Below are positions 9,433-18,286 of a DNA stretch of 64,000 nucleotides, piece by piece (the first letter of the stretch is position 1; the number at the start of each line of letters is the position of its first letter). The position numbers were made by a program, and so were the translations under genes. Source of the stretch: an uncultured Actinomyces sp. (GTDB lineage: Bacteria; Actinomycetota; Actinomycetes; Actinomycetales; Actinomycetaceae); contig CALISI010000030.1 in NCBI GenBank assembly GCA_938041695.1, positions 61,715 to 125,714 of the forward strand. Reading direction: 5' to 3'. Below the pieces are notes generated by a model. It searched no databases. It saw only the letters and a program-made list of their open reading frames with translations, and was not told the DNA's origin.

Positions 9433-12400
9433 GCCCGACACAGCGCTCCGTCGGTGCGATCCTCGTCACGAGGGGAGAGGCACCGCTCACTCAGTCCGTC
9501 CTGCGGGCCATCGAGAATCAATCGATGGCCCCGCACTCGTTGACCATCATTGACGTCGCAGGTCGCCACGTCACCCCCTTCCCGTCCGAACGCGTTCCCG
9601 AGGGAGCGCAGCTCGTTCGCGTCGGTCGTGCCCGCAACCTGGGCGATGCAATCAAGCGTGCACGCGCACAGGGAGCCGCTTTCACCTCGGAACACTGGTG
9701 GTGGATCCTGCATGAGGACTCGGCCCCCGAACCCGAGTGTCTCAATGAACTCATTCAGGCGGCCACCGTCGGCAAGACCGTTGGCGCCGTCGGTGTCAAG
9801 CAGATGAGCTGGGACGGGAGCCGACTCCTCGAACTGGGTATTTTCGCCACGGCGAGCGCCCGACGGCTCGAACGCGTCGGCGACGACGACATCGACCAGG
9901 GCCAGTACGACGGAACGAGCGATGTCCTCGGCGTCGGCACCGCCGGGCTCTTCATCAGCGCCGAGGCCTACGAGGCCGTCGGCGGGTTCGACACCGCGCT
10001 CGGCCCCTTCGGCGATGGGCTGGACCTGGGGCGCAGGCTCCACCTCGCGGGATACCGCGTCATCGTCGCACCCAAGGCGCGCGTGCGCCACGCCCGCGTC
10101 TCCCTGTACTCGGGCCTCGACTCTGGGCCAGAGTCGGATCGCAGCGAGCCGACGGGCGATGTGTCCGACGCGATTGTCGACGGGAACGCCGCGACCGATG
10201 GATCCTTCCGCAAGCGCCGCTACGCCCAGATGTACAACTGGTGCAAGGCCGTGCCCGCCCTCATCCTGCCTTTCCTGGCTCTGTGGCTCCTCGTGTGGAG
10301 TCCGGCGCGCGCCCTGGGGCGGATCTTGACGGGACGCGCGTCCCTGGCCCTGCCCGAAATCGGTGCCCTTCTCTCCGTGATTGGAGCGACCCCGCGCCTG
10401 CTCGCCGGGCGTGCCCGCGCCGCTCAGTCGCGTTCCGTCCCCCGTTCTTCCCTGCGTGGCCTCGAGACGGCACCCGCCTCGCTGCGCAAGGAACCGGCGG
10501 GCGTGGATGAGGACGAGAACGGCGAGCGCATTGATCCGCTCATTGTCGCTTCGGTGCGGCGCTACCGACTCCGTTCTGCCTCCACCTGCCTCGGCCTCGC
10601 GATTGTGACGTCTCTGATTGCTGGCGCGCAGTGGTGGGGAACCTCTGCAGGTCTCGTCGGAGGAGCATGGGTGTCGCTGCCCGCGACCTGGACCGAGCTG
10701 TGGAACGCCGCGTGGGCCGCGTGGGTGCCCGGTGGAGACGGCTATGCCGGTGGCGCGGACCCCCTGACGATTCTGCTTGCCCTCCTGAGTGCCCCCGTCG
10801 CGCCGCTCGGCGTCACCCCCGGGGCATTCGCGACGTTCCTGCTCGTGGCGTCGAGCCCGATCGCGGCCGTCATCGCATGGATTCCGAGCCGCGCACTCGC
10901 CACGTCGCTGCGCGTGCGCTTCCTGGCGTCGCTGGCGTGGGCATTCGCCCCCGCGCTCCTCCTGAGCGCGACCCACGGTGTCCTCGCGGGCATTCTCGCC
11001 CACATCGCCTTACCCGTCTTTGCGGCGTTCTGCCTCGGGACGCCCCGGCCTCTCTACGTGGCCGGTGCATCCGGCGTTGACGCCGCACCCCTGCAGCCCC
11101 GCGGAGTGAACGCGGGATGCGCGGCGCTTGCGCTCGTTGTCCTGTCGTGCTGTGCCCCGTGGCTGCTGCCTGTTGGCGTGCTCGCGCTCGCGTGGCGGTC
11201 CCGGCGCCGCCTCCTCGTGGCGCTGCCCGCTCTGACGCTTCTCGTGCCCACCTACGTCTCCATCCTCGCGCGCCCCGCGGCCTGGCCCGCCCTTGCCTCG
11301 ACGAGCGGGGGAGTGCACGCATACACTCGCGCGGCCTCATGGATGGCGGCCCTCGGTATGCCCGCGGCCCCGTCGAGCATGGTCGAGGCCGTGGCGCTCG
11401 GAATCATCGGCAGCGGCGTCCTGCTCTTCGGGACAATTGCCCTCCTGCGCGCGCGTTCGCGCGCTGTCAGCATTGCATACGGGTGGGCTCTCATCGCCTC
11501 CTCTCTCGCGTGGGGAGCCTCGCACGTCGGCGTTGGTATGTCCGGCGCGTCCGTGGCCTCGGCGTGGGCCTCGCCCGCCCTGTCCCTCGCCTTCATGATC
11601 CTGGTCGTACTGTCCTGCTCGGGTCGCCTCGGTCTCGCCGATGCCGCCGCTGACGGCACCGCGTGGGACGCATCCCGGCCCTTCGCGCTGCGAGCCCTGG
11701 GCGGCCTCATTGCCGTCGCGATTGTCGGATCTGCGTCCGCCGCGAGCGTGTCCGCCGTCGCTGGTCGATCCAACCCTGACGACATTCCGACCTTCACGAT
11801 GTCCCAGCGTGACACTGTCTCGGCGCTCTCCTCGCCCATTGTCTCCGCAGTTGCCTCCCAGGCGCAGCGTTCGCCGCGCGCCGGACGCATCCTCGTGCTC
11901 GATGGCGACCCGACGAACGACACAGTCAACGCTACGCTCTGGCGAGGAAACGGAGCGTCACTGACGGCCTCGAACCCCGCCGTTCGCGCCCTCGTACTCG
12001 CCGAGGCGCGCTCCGGTGCCGCCACCGGTAGCGTGAGCGACCCGGCCACTGCTTCACTCGCACAGGCCGCCTATACCCTGGTTGTTTATCCGGACGACGC
12101 GACCGTGCAGACGCTGGCCGCGCACGACATCGACACAATCCTCGTTCCCCTCGGTGCGAGCGGCTCCGCCGCCCTGACCTCCGGCCTCGACCGCGCCGAA
12201 GGACTCGAGAAGGTCGGCGACACGACGTCCGGCACCGTCTGGCGCGTGCGTCCAGGCGGGCTGACACCGGCACGCGTTCGCGTCGAGTCAGCCAGCGGGG
12301 TGACGACTCCGGTTGGCTCCTCGCAGCTGCGTGTCGACGGCGACGTGGACGCCGCAGGCACCCTCGTCTTGGCCGAGCGCGCCGACTCCGGATGGCATGC

Positions 12401-12590
12401 GTGGGTCGATGGGGTGGCGCTGACCCCCGTTGCTGCCTCCGACGGATGGTCGCAGGCATTCGACATGCCCACCGCTGGGCACCTGACGCTCACCTACAGC
12501 GCATGGTGGATCATTCCGTGGCGCGTCGCTGCGGGCGCGTGCTTGGTCGTTGCCCTCGCCAGCGCCCTATCCGCGTGGAGGAAGAGATGA
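9429..12590 (+). CDS. Giant membrane glycosyltransferase (GT2 plus multispan region)
   Basis: The 1053-residue protein has an N-terminal GT2 domain at about 5-300 (VGAILVTRG, WWWILHEDSAPEP, GGFDTALGPFGDGLDLGRRL). About ten transmembrane segments follow between residues 275 and 780, with a long outward region up to a final helix near 1030-1050. The same architecture occurs next to whiB2 in other actinobacteria, where it is thought to build envelope glycans. It starts at TTG 9429 overlapping the whiB2 stop, and its own stop overlaps the ATG of the DUF5719 gene. The three genes form a tight operon. Substrate is unknown. Confidence 0.85.
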   Translation: MSPTQRSVGAILVTRGEAPLTQSVLRAIENQSMAPHSLTIIDVAGRHVTPFPSERVPEGAQLVRVGRARNLGDAIKRARAQGAAFTSEHWWWILHEDSAPEPECLNELIQAATVGKTVGAVGVKQMSWDGSRLLELGIFATASARRLERVGDDDIDQGQYDGTSDVLGVGTAGLFISAEAYEAVGGFDTALGPFGDGLDLGRRLHLAGYRVIVAPKARVRHARVSLYSGLDSGPESDRSEPTGDVSDAIVDGNAATDGSFRKRRYAQMYNWCKAVPALILPFLALWLLVWSPARALGRILTGRASLALPEIGALLSVIGATPRLLAGRARAAQSRSVPRSSLRGLETAPASLRKEPAGVDEDENGERIDPLIVASVRRYRLRSASTCLGLAIVTSLIAGAQWWGTSAGLVGGAWVSLPATWTELWNAAWAAWVPGGDGYAGGADPLTILLALLSAPVAPLGVTPGAFATFLLVASSPIAAVIAWIPSRALATSLRVRFLASLAWAFAPALLLSATHGVLAGILAHIALPVFAAFCLGTPRPLYVAGASGVDAAPLQPRGVNAGCAALALVVLSCCAPWLLPVGVLALAWRSRRRLLVALPALTLLVPTYVSILARPAAWPALASTSGGVHAYTRAASWMAALGMPAAPSSMVEAVALGIIGSGVLLFGTIALLRARSRAVSIAYGWALIASSLAWGASHVGVGMSGASVASAWASPALSLAFMILVVLSCSGRLGLADAAADGTAWDASRPFALRALGGLIAVAIVGSASAASVSAVAGRSNPDDIPTFTMSQRDTVSALSSPIVSAVASQAQRSPRAGRILVLDGDPTNDTVNATLWRGNGASLTASNPAVRALVLAEARSGAATGSVSDPATASLAQAAYTLVVYPDDATVQTLAAHDIDTILVPLGASGSAALTSGLDRAEGLEKVGDTTSGTVWRVRPGGLTPARVRVESASGVTTPVGSSQLRVDGDVDAAGTLVLAERADSGWHAWVDGVALTPVAASDGWSQAFDMPTAGHLTLTYSAWWIIPWRVAAGACLVVALASALSAWRKR

Positions 12591-14137
12591 CAAAGCCCCG
12601 CATCAGTTCTCTGACGACCCTCGTGGGCGCGGGGATCGCCGTGGCGGCCATGGCCTCTGCTTCCGTGTGGGTCGGTGCCTCCCCGAGCAGAGTCAACGGG
12701 ACGGCGCAGAGCGCCCACCCGTCACAGGTGCGCCTCGCGTGCCCCTCAGGCATCGTCGATCCTTTCGAAACGACCAGCGTTGCGGCCGGCTCCACCTGGT
12801 CCTCGCTCGCATCCGCCCCCACGAGCCCGGCACCCGCGTCCATCACGGGCAACGGGGGAGTCATCCCCACGGCCCTCACTCTTGCCGGCCAGGGGGGAGG
12901 CGAACTCGAGGGTCTGAGCGCCGTCGGATGCGCGGCACCACGCACCTCGCAGTGGATCGCGACGGGTGCTACCACGTCTGGCGCCGACATGGTTCTCATC
13001 CTCTCCAACCCCGGTCCCACGGCCTCGGTCGTCAGCATTGACGGATACGGAGCCTCCGGGCCCCTCAACGCCGCGCCGCGCCAGGTCACCGTTCCCGCGT
13101 CCTCCTCGGTGTCGGTGCTCCTCGCGGGATGGTTCCCGGACGAGAACTCCCTCGCCCTCCACGTCCGCGCAGACGGGGGCGGCGTCGCCGCTTGGGTGCA
13201 GGCCTCCCTGATGAACGGGGAGATTCCCCAGGGGACCACGCTCGCCTCCGCAGTCGTGCCCGCGACCTCGCAGACGATCCTGGGAGTGGATCCCAAGGGC
13301 ACGTCGCTGCTGCGCCTCGTGTCGCCCTCGGGTGATGCCCACGTGAGCGTCTCCGTCGCCGATTCGACGGGCGTACACCCCCTCTCCGGCGGTCAAGCGA
13401 CCGTCGCCGAGGGAACCAGCCTTGAGATGCCTCTCGATGGTGCGTCCAGCGATGCTACTCCGATCGCGCTCGTCGTCACCTCGGATCGCGAGGTCGTGGC
13501 ACAGACGACGACGATCACCGTCGGCGCCCCCTGGGCCGAGCGTCTCAGCGCCTGGATCATGCGTTCCAACGCGAGCCCCGCGACGACGTTCACCGAGGCC
13601 TCGGTCCCCGGTGCCAGCCAGCTGGCGACGATGACCACCTCCGTGCTCTCGTCGACCCCCCTTCGCGCCACATCGATTGCCACCGACTCCGGCGTGAACG
13701 CTTCGTCCGCGAGCCTCCTCCTGTACGCGCCCGCCGATGCTGCTGGCGCCGCAACCGCGAGCCAAGGGGATACCGCGCAGTCTGCTCAGCCCGGTCCGAG
13801 TGCCACCCCTGACATCTGGGCTTCGCCCTCTCCCGTCACCTCGCAGTCCGGAGCCTCCCAATCGGGTGAATCACGAGATGCACAGTCGAGCGGTACCTCC
13901 GCCTCGACCCCGGGAGCTGTCCCGGTGCGCGTGGGAAACCGAACGATCTACGTCGCTCCGGGAGTCCCCACCCTCGTCAGTCTTCCGGACAGCGCGAGCA
14001 CCATCAGCGCGGATACCCCGATCCAGGCAGCCCTGGTCATCACCGCCGACACCGCAGTGGGGCGCATGAGCACCACGTGGAACGTGGGCACGGAGGGCAT
14101 TAGCGCTGTCACCGGCGCCATCCGCACCGCCAACTAA
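12587..14137 (+). CDS. DUF5719 family secreted/membrane-anchored protein
   Basis: The 516-residue protein has one N-terminal hydrophobic helix (about 8-28, TTLVGAGIAVAAMASASVWV). The rest is a Ser/Thr/Ala-rich extracellular part predicted to be beta-rich. Conserved-looking blocks are CPSGIVDPF, LILSNPGPTASVV and VTVPASSSVSVLLAGWFP. It matches the DUF5719 proteins found directly after the giant glycosyltransferase in actinobacteria. A low-complexity Ser/Gln/Pro stretch sits near residues 395-435. The ATG at 12587 overlaps the upstream stop (ATGA) behind GGAGGAAG. It probably works with that glycosyltransferase at the cell surface; the biochemical role is not known. Confidence 0.75.
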   Translation: MTKPRISSLTTLVGAGIAVAAMASASVWVGASPSRVNGTAQSAHPSQVRLACPSGIVDPFETTSVAAGSTWSSLASAPTSPAPASITGNGGVIPTALTLAGQGGGELEGLSAVGCAAPRTSQWIATGATTSGADMVLILSNPGPTASVVSIDGYGASGPLNAAPRQVTVPASSSVSVLLAGWFPDENSLALHVRADGGGVAAWVQASLMNGEIPQGTTLASAVVPATSQTILGVDPKGTSLLRLVSPSGDAHVSVSVADSTGVHPLSGGQATVAEGTSLEMPLDGASSDATPIALVVTSDREVVAQTTTITVGAPWAERLSAWIMRSNASPATTFTEASVPGASQLATMTTSVLSSTPLRATSIATDSGVNASSASLLLYAPADAAGAATASQGDTAQSAQPGPSATPDIWASPSPVTSQSGASQSGESRDAQSSGTSASTPGAVPVRVGNRTIYVAPGVPTLVSLPDSASTISADTPIQAALVITADTAVGRMSTTWNVGTEGISAVTGAIRTAN

Positions 14138-14560
14138 TCAGCGCATCGCGTCGTCGATCTCGTCCGGCGGCAGCGCCAGAATGTGACTGATCCTCTCGAC
14201 GAGGACCCTGCGCGTCATGACGGCAACCTCCTCGGGCGGGCAGCGCAGCGTGATCGGCAGGCGGTAGACCACGATCCGGTCGCGCAGACCGCGACGACGA
14301 TCGGCTGGGAAAATGCGTGCGACAACGACGCTGTGAGACTCCCAGGGGGCCGGATCTGACGGCGGAACATCCTCCACGGCGAATTCGATCGTGGACACCT
14401 GAGGCCAGCGACGAATGAGCTCAGTGACGAGTTCGCTGACCATCAGATCGAAGTCCTCGCGCCGCGTCCTCCACGCCGGTGTTCCCGGGAAAAAGAGGGG
14501 ACCGCGAGGACCGCGACCGTGGCGGTTGCGGCTCGAGATGTGGCGGCGCGTGGAAAACAC
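14138..14560 (-). CDS. Zincin-like (metallopeptidase family) protein, catalytic motif absent
   Basis: The gene gives about 140 residues starting at GTG 14560. The block RNRHGRGPRGPLFFPGTPAW followed by R-R-E-D-F-D matches the actinobacterial metallopeptidase-like family encoded near whiB2 and DUF3499 (mycobacterial Rv3259 type). The expected HExxH zinc motif of the parent zincin-like family is replaced by ERISH in RRVLVERISHILALPPDEID, so it is probably not a protease. An open frame extends to 14647, but that would overlap the divergent DUF3499 gene. The chosen GTG sits 6 nt after a TACCCT hexamer, fitting a leaderless mRNA. The stop adjoins the convergent DUF5719 stop. Confidence 0.75.
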   Translation of the reverse strand: MFSTRRHISSRNRHGRGPRGPLFFPGTPAWRTRREDFDLMVSELVTELIRRWPQVSTIEFAVEDVPPSDPAPWESHSVVVARIFPADRRRGLRDRIVVYRLPITLRCPPEEVAVMTRRVLVERISHILALPPDEIDDAMR

Positions 14561-14566
14561 CCCCTC

Positions 14567-14572
14567 AGGGTA
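14567..14572 (-). promoter_or_regulatory. -10 element, leaderless zincin-like gene
   Basis: Minus-strand TACCCT ends 6 nt before the GTG at 14560. It lies in the 69-nt divergent gap shared with the DUF3499 promoter. No clear -35 is seen. Confidence 0.5.
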
Positions 14573-14616
14573 GGCGCACGGCGCGCGGGAGTGGGCCATC
14601 GGCGCACAGAGTGTCG

Positions 14617-14622
14617 TACTCT
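14617..14622 (+). promoter_or_regulatory. -10 element, leaderless DUF3499 gene
   Basis: TACTCT ends 7 nt before the GTG at 14630, with no ribosome site between. It faces away from the zincin-like gene promoter in the same gap. Confidence 0.55.
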
Positions 14623-14629
14623 TAGGGAC

Positions 14630-15082
14630 GTGATTGCCCAACGCCACTGCTCGAAACCCGGCTGTTCGACCGCCGCCGTCGCCACCCTCACCTACGATTA
14701 CCGCGATTCAACCGTGGTCGTCGGCCCCCTTGCGACCGTCGCGGATCCCAACTCGTACGACCTGTGCGAGGAACACGCGCAGAATCTCACCGCGCCGCTG
14801 GGCTGGCAGGTTGTGCGCCTGGCGACCAACTTTGAACCGGCACCACCCTCCGGAGATGACCTCGCTGCGCTCGTTGACGCCGTGCGTCGCGTCGCTCAGG
14901 AGGCGCAGGCCGAGCCGACTCCTGCTCCTGCCACGCGCAGGCCTCAGACCGGTCCGTTCGGCCCCGCACGCTCCGTGGGCAGCCCCGACACGTCGAGCCC
15001 GCTCGACCCCTCGAGCCCGTACGCACGCAGGCGCGCGCAGTTCACGGTGGTTGACGGCTCCGAGAAGGACTCCGAGGACTAA
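14630..15082 (+). CDS. DUF3499 family protein
   Basis: The 150-residue protein begins RHCSKPGCSTAAVATLTYDY, has YDLCEEHAQNLTAPLGWQVV, and then a Pro/Ser-rich tail. The two Cys pairs and the His resemble a small zinc-binding fold (C-x4-C ... C-x2-H). It matches the DUF3499 family, which neighbours the zincin-like gene in most actinobacteria. The start is GTG at 14630; upstream there is no ribosome site but a -10 hexamer at the leaderless distance. The protein is cytoplasmic, and its function is not known. Confidence 0.85.
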   Translation: MIAQRHCSKPGCSTAAVATLTYDYRDSTVVVGPLATVADPNSYDLCEEHAQNLTAPLGWQVVRLATNFEPAPPSGDDLAALVDAVRRVAQEAQAEPTPAPATRRPQTGPFGPARSVGSPDTSSPLDPSSPYARRRAQFTVVDGSEKDSED

Positions 15083-15085
15083 CCC

Positions 15086-15919
15086 CTACAAGCCGAAGCG
15101 AGGCTGCGTTGCCTCGTGGAATCGGGCCTTGCCGCGCGCGCGACGCTCACACTCGCGCTCCCACTCGCGATCACGGCGGGCCACGAGAATGGCCGCAATT
15201 ACGATCTCCGGGTGCAGTCCAGCCGGCAGGGGCGTCTGGACACGCTTCACGAGACGCTCAGCGAGGGAAGTCGCGACCTGCCCGCGCAGCTTCGTGTCGA
15301 TGGAGCGGTTCGCTCCCAGGAACGCGCGAGCCTCGGCAGCGAGGGCATCGTCGAGGGGCAGGATCGTCGCCGAGGCCGCCCACTCCTCGAGCCCGGGAGG
15401 CATCACCAGGGGAGGGTAGAAGACCGAGTCTCCCTGGGAGCACACCATCGTCCCCGCGGCGATATCCCCCAGACGCTTACCCTTCTTGTTGACGAGTTCG
15501 GTGAGGAACGCGAGGCCGCCCGACGTCAGCCAGTTTTCCACGATTCCCACGCCGACGCGTACCGCGCTGTGGCGAGCGGTGATCGCGCCGCCGTCATCGC
15601 GTACGACCCGCAGGTTGAGGGCCCATTTGCCGAGCGAACGGCCTTTCGTGGTCACTTCGACCACGAATGGGATGAAAAACATGACCGAGGCGGTCAAGCC
15701 GATCAGGAACACGCGCACGAGAGAGTAAGAGTCGTTCGACCAGGTACGCGCGGCGCTGATGAAAACGAGGAGCGCCACCCCCAGATACGTGGTGCCGTCG
15801 ATGACTGCGGCGGCGAAGCGTTCGGGGGGCGAGGCAGGGGTGACGTCGAGGGAGACGGCCTCGCCCGTGCGGACATAGTCGTCTTGAATGACGCGTGATT
15901 GACTGCGTTGCGCACTCAT
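15086..15919 (-). CDS. RDD family membrane protein
   Basis: The 277-residue protein has an RDD domain: PERFAAAVIDGTTYLGVALLV with the Arg-Asp pair in the first helix, and TTKGRSLGKWALNLRVVRDDG after the second helix. A third hydrophobic stretch follows, and then a cytoplasmic C-terminal part of about 110 residues with basic blocks. RDD proteins are small polytopic proteins, some with ion-exchange roles. It is divergently transcribed from the SpoIIM-like gene, an arrangement common in actinobacteria beside MoxR/DUF58 operons. The ATG at 15919 is 7 nt after a TAGCGT hexamer. An open frame to 16105 lies inside the divergent gene and is not used. Confidence 0.85.
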   Translation of the reverse strand: MSAQRSQSRVIQDDYVRTGEAVSLDVTPASPPERFAAAVIDGTTYLGVALLVFISAARTWSNDSYSLVRVFLIGLTASVMFFIPFVVEVTTKGRSLGKWALNLRVVRDDGGAITARHSAVRVGVGIVENWLTSGGLAFLTELVNKKGKRLGDIAAGTMVCSQGDSVFYPPLVMPPGLEEWAASATILPLDDALAAEARAFLGANRSIDTKLRGQVATSLAERLVKRVQTPLPAGLHPEIVIAAILVARRDREWERECERRARGKARFHEATQPRFGL

Positions 15920-15926
15920 GTATGAC

Positions 15927-15932
15927 ACGCTA
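15927..15932 (-). promoter_or_regulatory. -10 element, leaderless RDD gene
   Basis: Minus-strand TAGCGT ends 7 nt before the ATG at 15919, inside the 18-nt gap between the divergent RDD and SpoIIM-like genes. Confidence 0.45.
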
Positions 15933-15937
15933 GTCCA

Positions 15938-16930
15938 ATGGACATTGATGTGCTGCGGGTGAGCGGAAAAACGGAGTGGAAACGCCTCGAGGAACTGACG
16001 CGTACCCGCTTTCTGACGGGTGGGCAGATCGACGAGCTCGACCGGCTCTACCGATCCGCCACCACCGACCTGGCACGCGTGCGCACGACCAGTCCCGATC
16101 CCCACGTCATCGCGGAACTCTCACGCGTCCTGTCGGCAGCTCGTGGGCGCTTAGCGGGAACGGCGGGCATCAGCGGAACCGTGATTGCACGCTTTTTCAA
16201 GGTGTCGTTGCCCTACGCCCTCTATCAGATTCGATGGGTGACGGTGGGTGTCATGCTCGTGTCCATCGTGCTTGCTCTCATTGAGGGCCACTACCTGGTC
16301 ACGCACCCGGACGCGATGAACCAGCTGGGCACGCCCGAGCAGCTGCGCCAATACGCGAACAGTGACTTCGTTGAGTACTACCACCAGGACACGAATGCGG
16401 AGTTCGGACTGTCCGTGTGGGTGAACAACGCGTGGATCGCCCTGCAGAGCGTGGTGACGGGCGTGACCGGCGTGTACCCGCTGAAGATCCTGTGGACCAA
16501 CGCGACGAACGTTGGGGTGGCCGGAGCCGTTGTGACCGTCTACGCGGGGCCCTGGCACTTCTTCCGTTTCATCCTGCCGCACGGCCTGCCCGAACTGACC
16601 GCCGTCTTCATCTCGATCGCAGCGGGCCTGAGGGTCTTCTGGGCACTCCTCGTCCCCGGAGCGGCAACGCGCTACCAGGCGGTGGGTGTGGCCGCGCGTA
16701 GCTCCATGACGGTGGCAGCGGGCTGCGCCATCCTCCTCGCGGGCTCGGGTGTCCTCGAAGGCTTCGTCACGCCCTCGCAGCTGCCCGACGCCGTCAAGAT
16801 TGCCCTCGGGGTCGTGATGACCGCAGCCGTGTGGGCGTACACGCTGATCCTCGGGCGCAGGGCGCACCAGGCGGGCCAGGACGCCGACGTCGGCATCGAC
16901 GCCGGCTACTACCAGCCGGTCGCGGGCTGA
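15938..16930 (+). CDS. Stage II sporulation protein M (SpoIIM) family protein
   Basis: The 330-residue protein has a cytoplasmic helical N-terminal part (WKRLEELTRTRFLTGGQIDELDRLYR, given here in shortened sense as residues 11-36). About five membrane helices follow, with the family-like block FGLSVWVNNAWIALQSVVTG. SpoIIM homologs occur in non-sporulating actinobacteria beside RDD, DUF58 and MoxR genes, where they are thought to act in envelope remodelling. Nothing suggests sporulation here. The ATG at 15938 lies 18 nt from the divergent RDD start. The C-terminus is short and cytoplasmic. Confidence 0.85.
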   Translation: MDIDVLRVSGKTEWKRLEELTRTRFLTGGQIDELDRLYRSATTDLARVRTTSPDPHVIAELSRVLSAARGRLAGTAGISGTVIARFFKVSLPYALYQIRWVTVGVMLVSIVLALIEGHYLVTHPDAMNQLGTPEQLRQYANSDFVEYYHQDTNAEFGLSVWVNNAWIALQSVVTGVTGVYPLKILWTNATNVGVAGAVVTVYAGPWHFFRFILPHGLPELTAVFISIAAGLRVFWALLVPGAATRYQAVGVAARSSMTVAAGCAILLAGSGVLEGFVTPSQLPDAVKIALGVVMTAAVWAYTLILGRRAHQAGQDADVGIDAGYYQPVAG

Positions 16931-16946
16931 CACCGCCCTCGCGGAC

Positions 16947-18278
16947 TTACAGGCGTCCGCTCTTCTTCAACTCGATGTAGCGGTCGGCCGTGCGGGCGGG
17001 CAGCAGACCCGCCGAGGCCTGCAGCGTGAGGGCACCCGCGAGGCGCACGTCCGCGGCGCCTGCAGCGTCGGAACGCTCGGCGAGCGCGGCCGAGGCCGCC
17101 AGGAATACCGCGTCAGCGTCCTCTCGCCCATTGCGGGCACGAATCTCGTCGGGGTCAGTCGCCGATGCGACGAGCACCGTATGGCGCTTCGTCAGGCGTG
17201 CCAGCGCGTCGGTGAACTCGGTTTCCAGTCCGGCGGGCGGGATCTTCGTGGCGATGACAACGAATGCCGAGTGGCGCACCGTCTCTTCGACGGCGTCAGC
17301 TGCCCTCGACCAGTCGGTGACATCCAGGCGCGGGTTCAAGTCCGTGAATACGTGCGCGAGCGTCTCGATGATCTTGGCGCCGCGCACGCCGGAGACGCGG
17401 GCGCGCACGCGTGAATCGACGGCGATGACGTGGACCTTGTCGCCCGCACGATCGGCCAGTGCTGCCAGGAGCAGGGCGGTTTCGATCGAGGAATCCAGGC
17501 GTGGCGCGCGGCCCAGCGCGATCGAGTCAACTTCCTCGTTCTCGGGGGCGCCGAGCAGCGCCGAGGATGCACGACCGCAGTCCACGACGATGACGACGTG
17601 GCGGTCGCGTTCGGGACGCCACTGGCGCACCATGAGCTCGGTGGAGCGGGCGGACGCGCGCCAGTCGATGTCGCGGGGGTCATCTCCCACGACGTACGCG
17701 CGCAGCGAGTCGAACTCGGTCCCTGCGCCGCGCAGTGTCGTCGGCGTTGTGCCTTCGAGTTCGTGGAGGCGGGCCAATCGCGACGGCAGGAGCACTCGCG
17801 CCTTAAACTCCGGCAGCACGGACAGGGTCAGGGGTGCGCTGATCGACACCTGGCGAGCGCCCAGGTGCAGGGGACCCCAGGAACGAATCGTGACGACGTC
17901 GGCGTGGCGCGTTCCTCGCCTCGTGGGGGACAGGAGCGTCGTGACCTTCTCGGCGGACTTCGGGAGCACGCGCACGCGCCGGAAAGACGGCGACTGACGC
18001 AGGGAGGGAGGCCAGGCGTCGCGCACGTCCAGGACCATCTGGCGCTTGGTCGTGTTCGTCAGGCGCAGCGAGGCCTCGGTGCTCTGGTCGGCGCGGATCG
18101 GGCCGGTGACCTCGCGGCTCATACGCAGGGTCCGAGGCGAGGGGGCGGCGAGGGCATCCAACAAACAGACGAGCACGACAATGCCGCACCACATCCACGC
18201 GAAGCCGCGAGAAGGGGCGAAGGCGAGCGGGATCAGGCCCACCAGAACGAGGAGCGCGCTGCGCGCCGAAATCGCCAC
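16947..18278 (-). CDS. DUF58 domain protein (MoxR partner)
   Basis: The 443-residue protein has two N-terminal helices (ALLVLVGLIPLAFA, WMWCGIVVLVCLLDALAA). A beta-rich region follows, and then the DUF58 signature EFDSLRAYVVGDDPRDIDWR with RASARSTELMVRQW. The remainder is a von Willebrand A-like domain (VVIVDCGRAS). DUF58 proteins work with MoxR ATPases as a metal-dependent scaffold or chaperone pair. The GTG at 18278 follows GAGG at a 6-nt distance and lies 8 nt after the MoxR stop. The open frame continues far upstream into moxR but that part is not coding. It is the last gene of the operon 22599 to 16947. Confidence 0.87.
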   Translation of the reverse strand: MAISARSALLVLVGLIPLAFAPSRGFAWMWCGIVVLVCLLDALAAPSPRTLRMSREVTGPIRADQSTEASLRLTNTTKRQMVLDVRDAWPPSLRQSPSFRRVRVLPKSAEKVTTLLSPTRRGTRHADVVTIRSWGPLHLGARQVSISAPLTLSVLPEFKARVLLPSRLARLHELEGTTPTTLRGAGTEFDSLRAYVVGDDPRDIDWRASARSTELMVRQWRPERDRHVVIVVDCGRASSALLGAPENEEVDSIALGRAPRLDSSIETALLLAALADRAGDKVHVIAVDSRVRARVSGVRGAKIIETLAHVFTDLNPRLDVTDWSRAADAVEETVRHSAFVVIATKIPPAGLETEFTDALARLTKRHTVLVASATDPDEIRARNGREDADAVFLAASAALAERSDAAGAADVRLAGALTLQASAGLLPARTADRYIELKKSGRL

Positions 18279-18286
18279 GGGGAGCC

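Noticed and set aside
9312..11003. 563-codon antisense frame in the whiB2/giant glycosyltransferase region
   Set aside because: It is Arg/Gly/Glu-rich noise opposite two well-supported genes.
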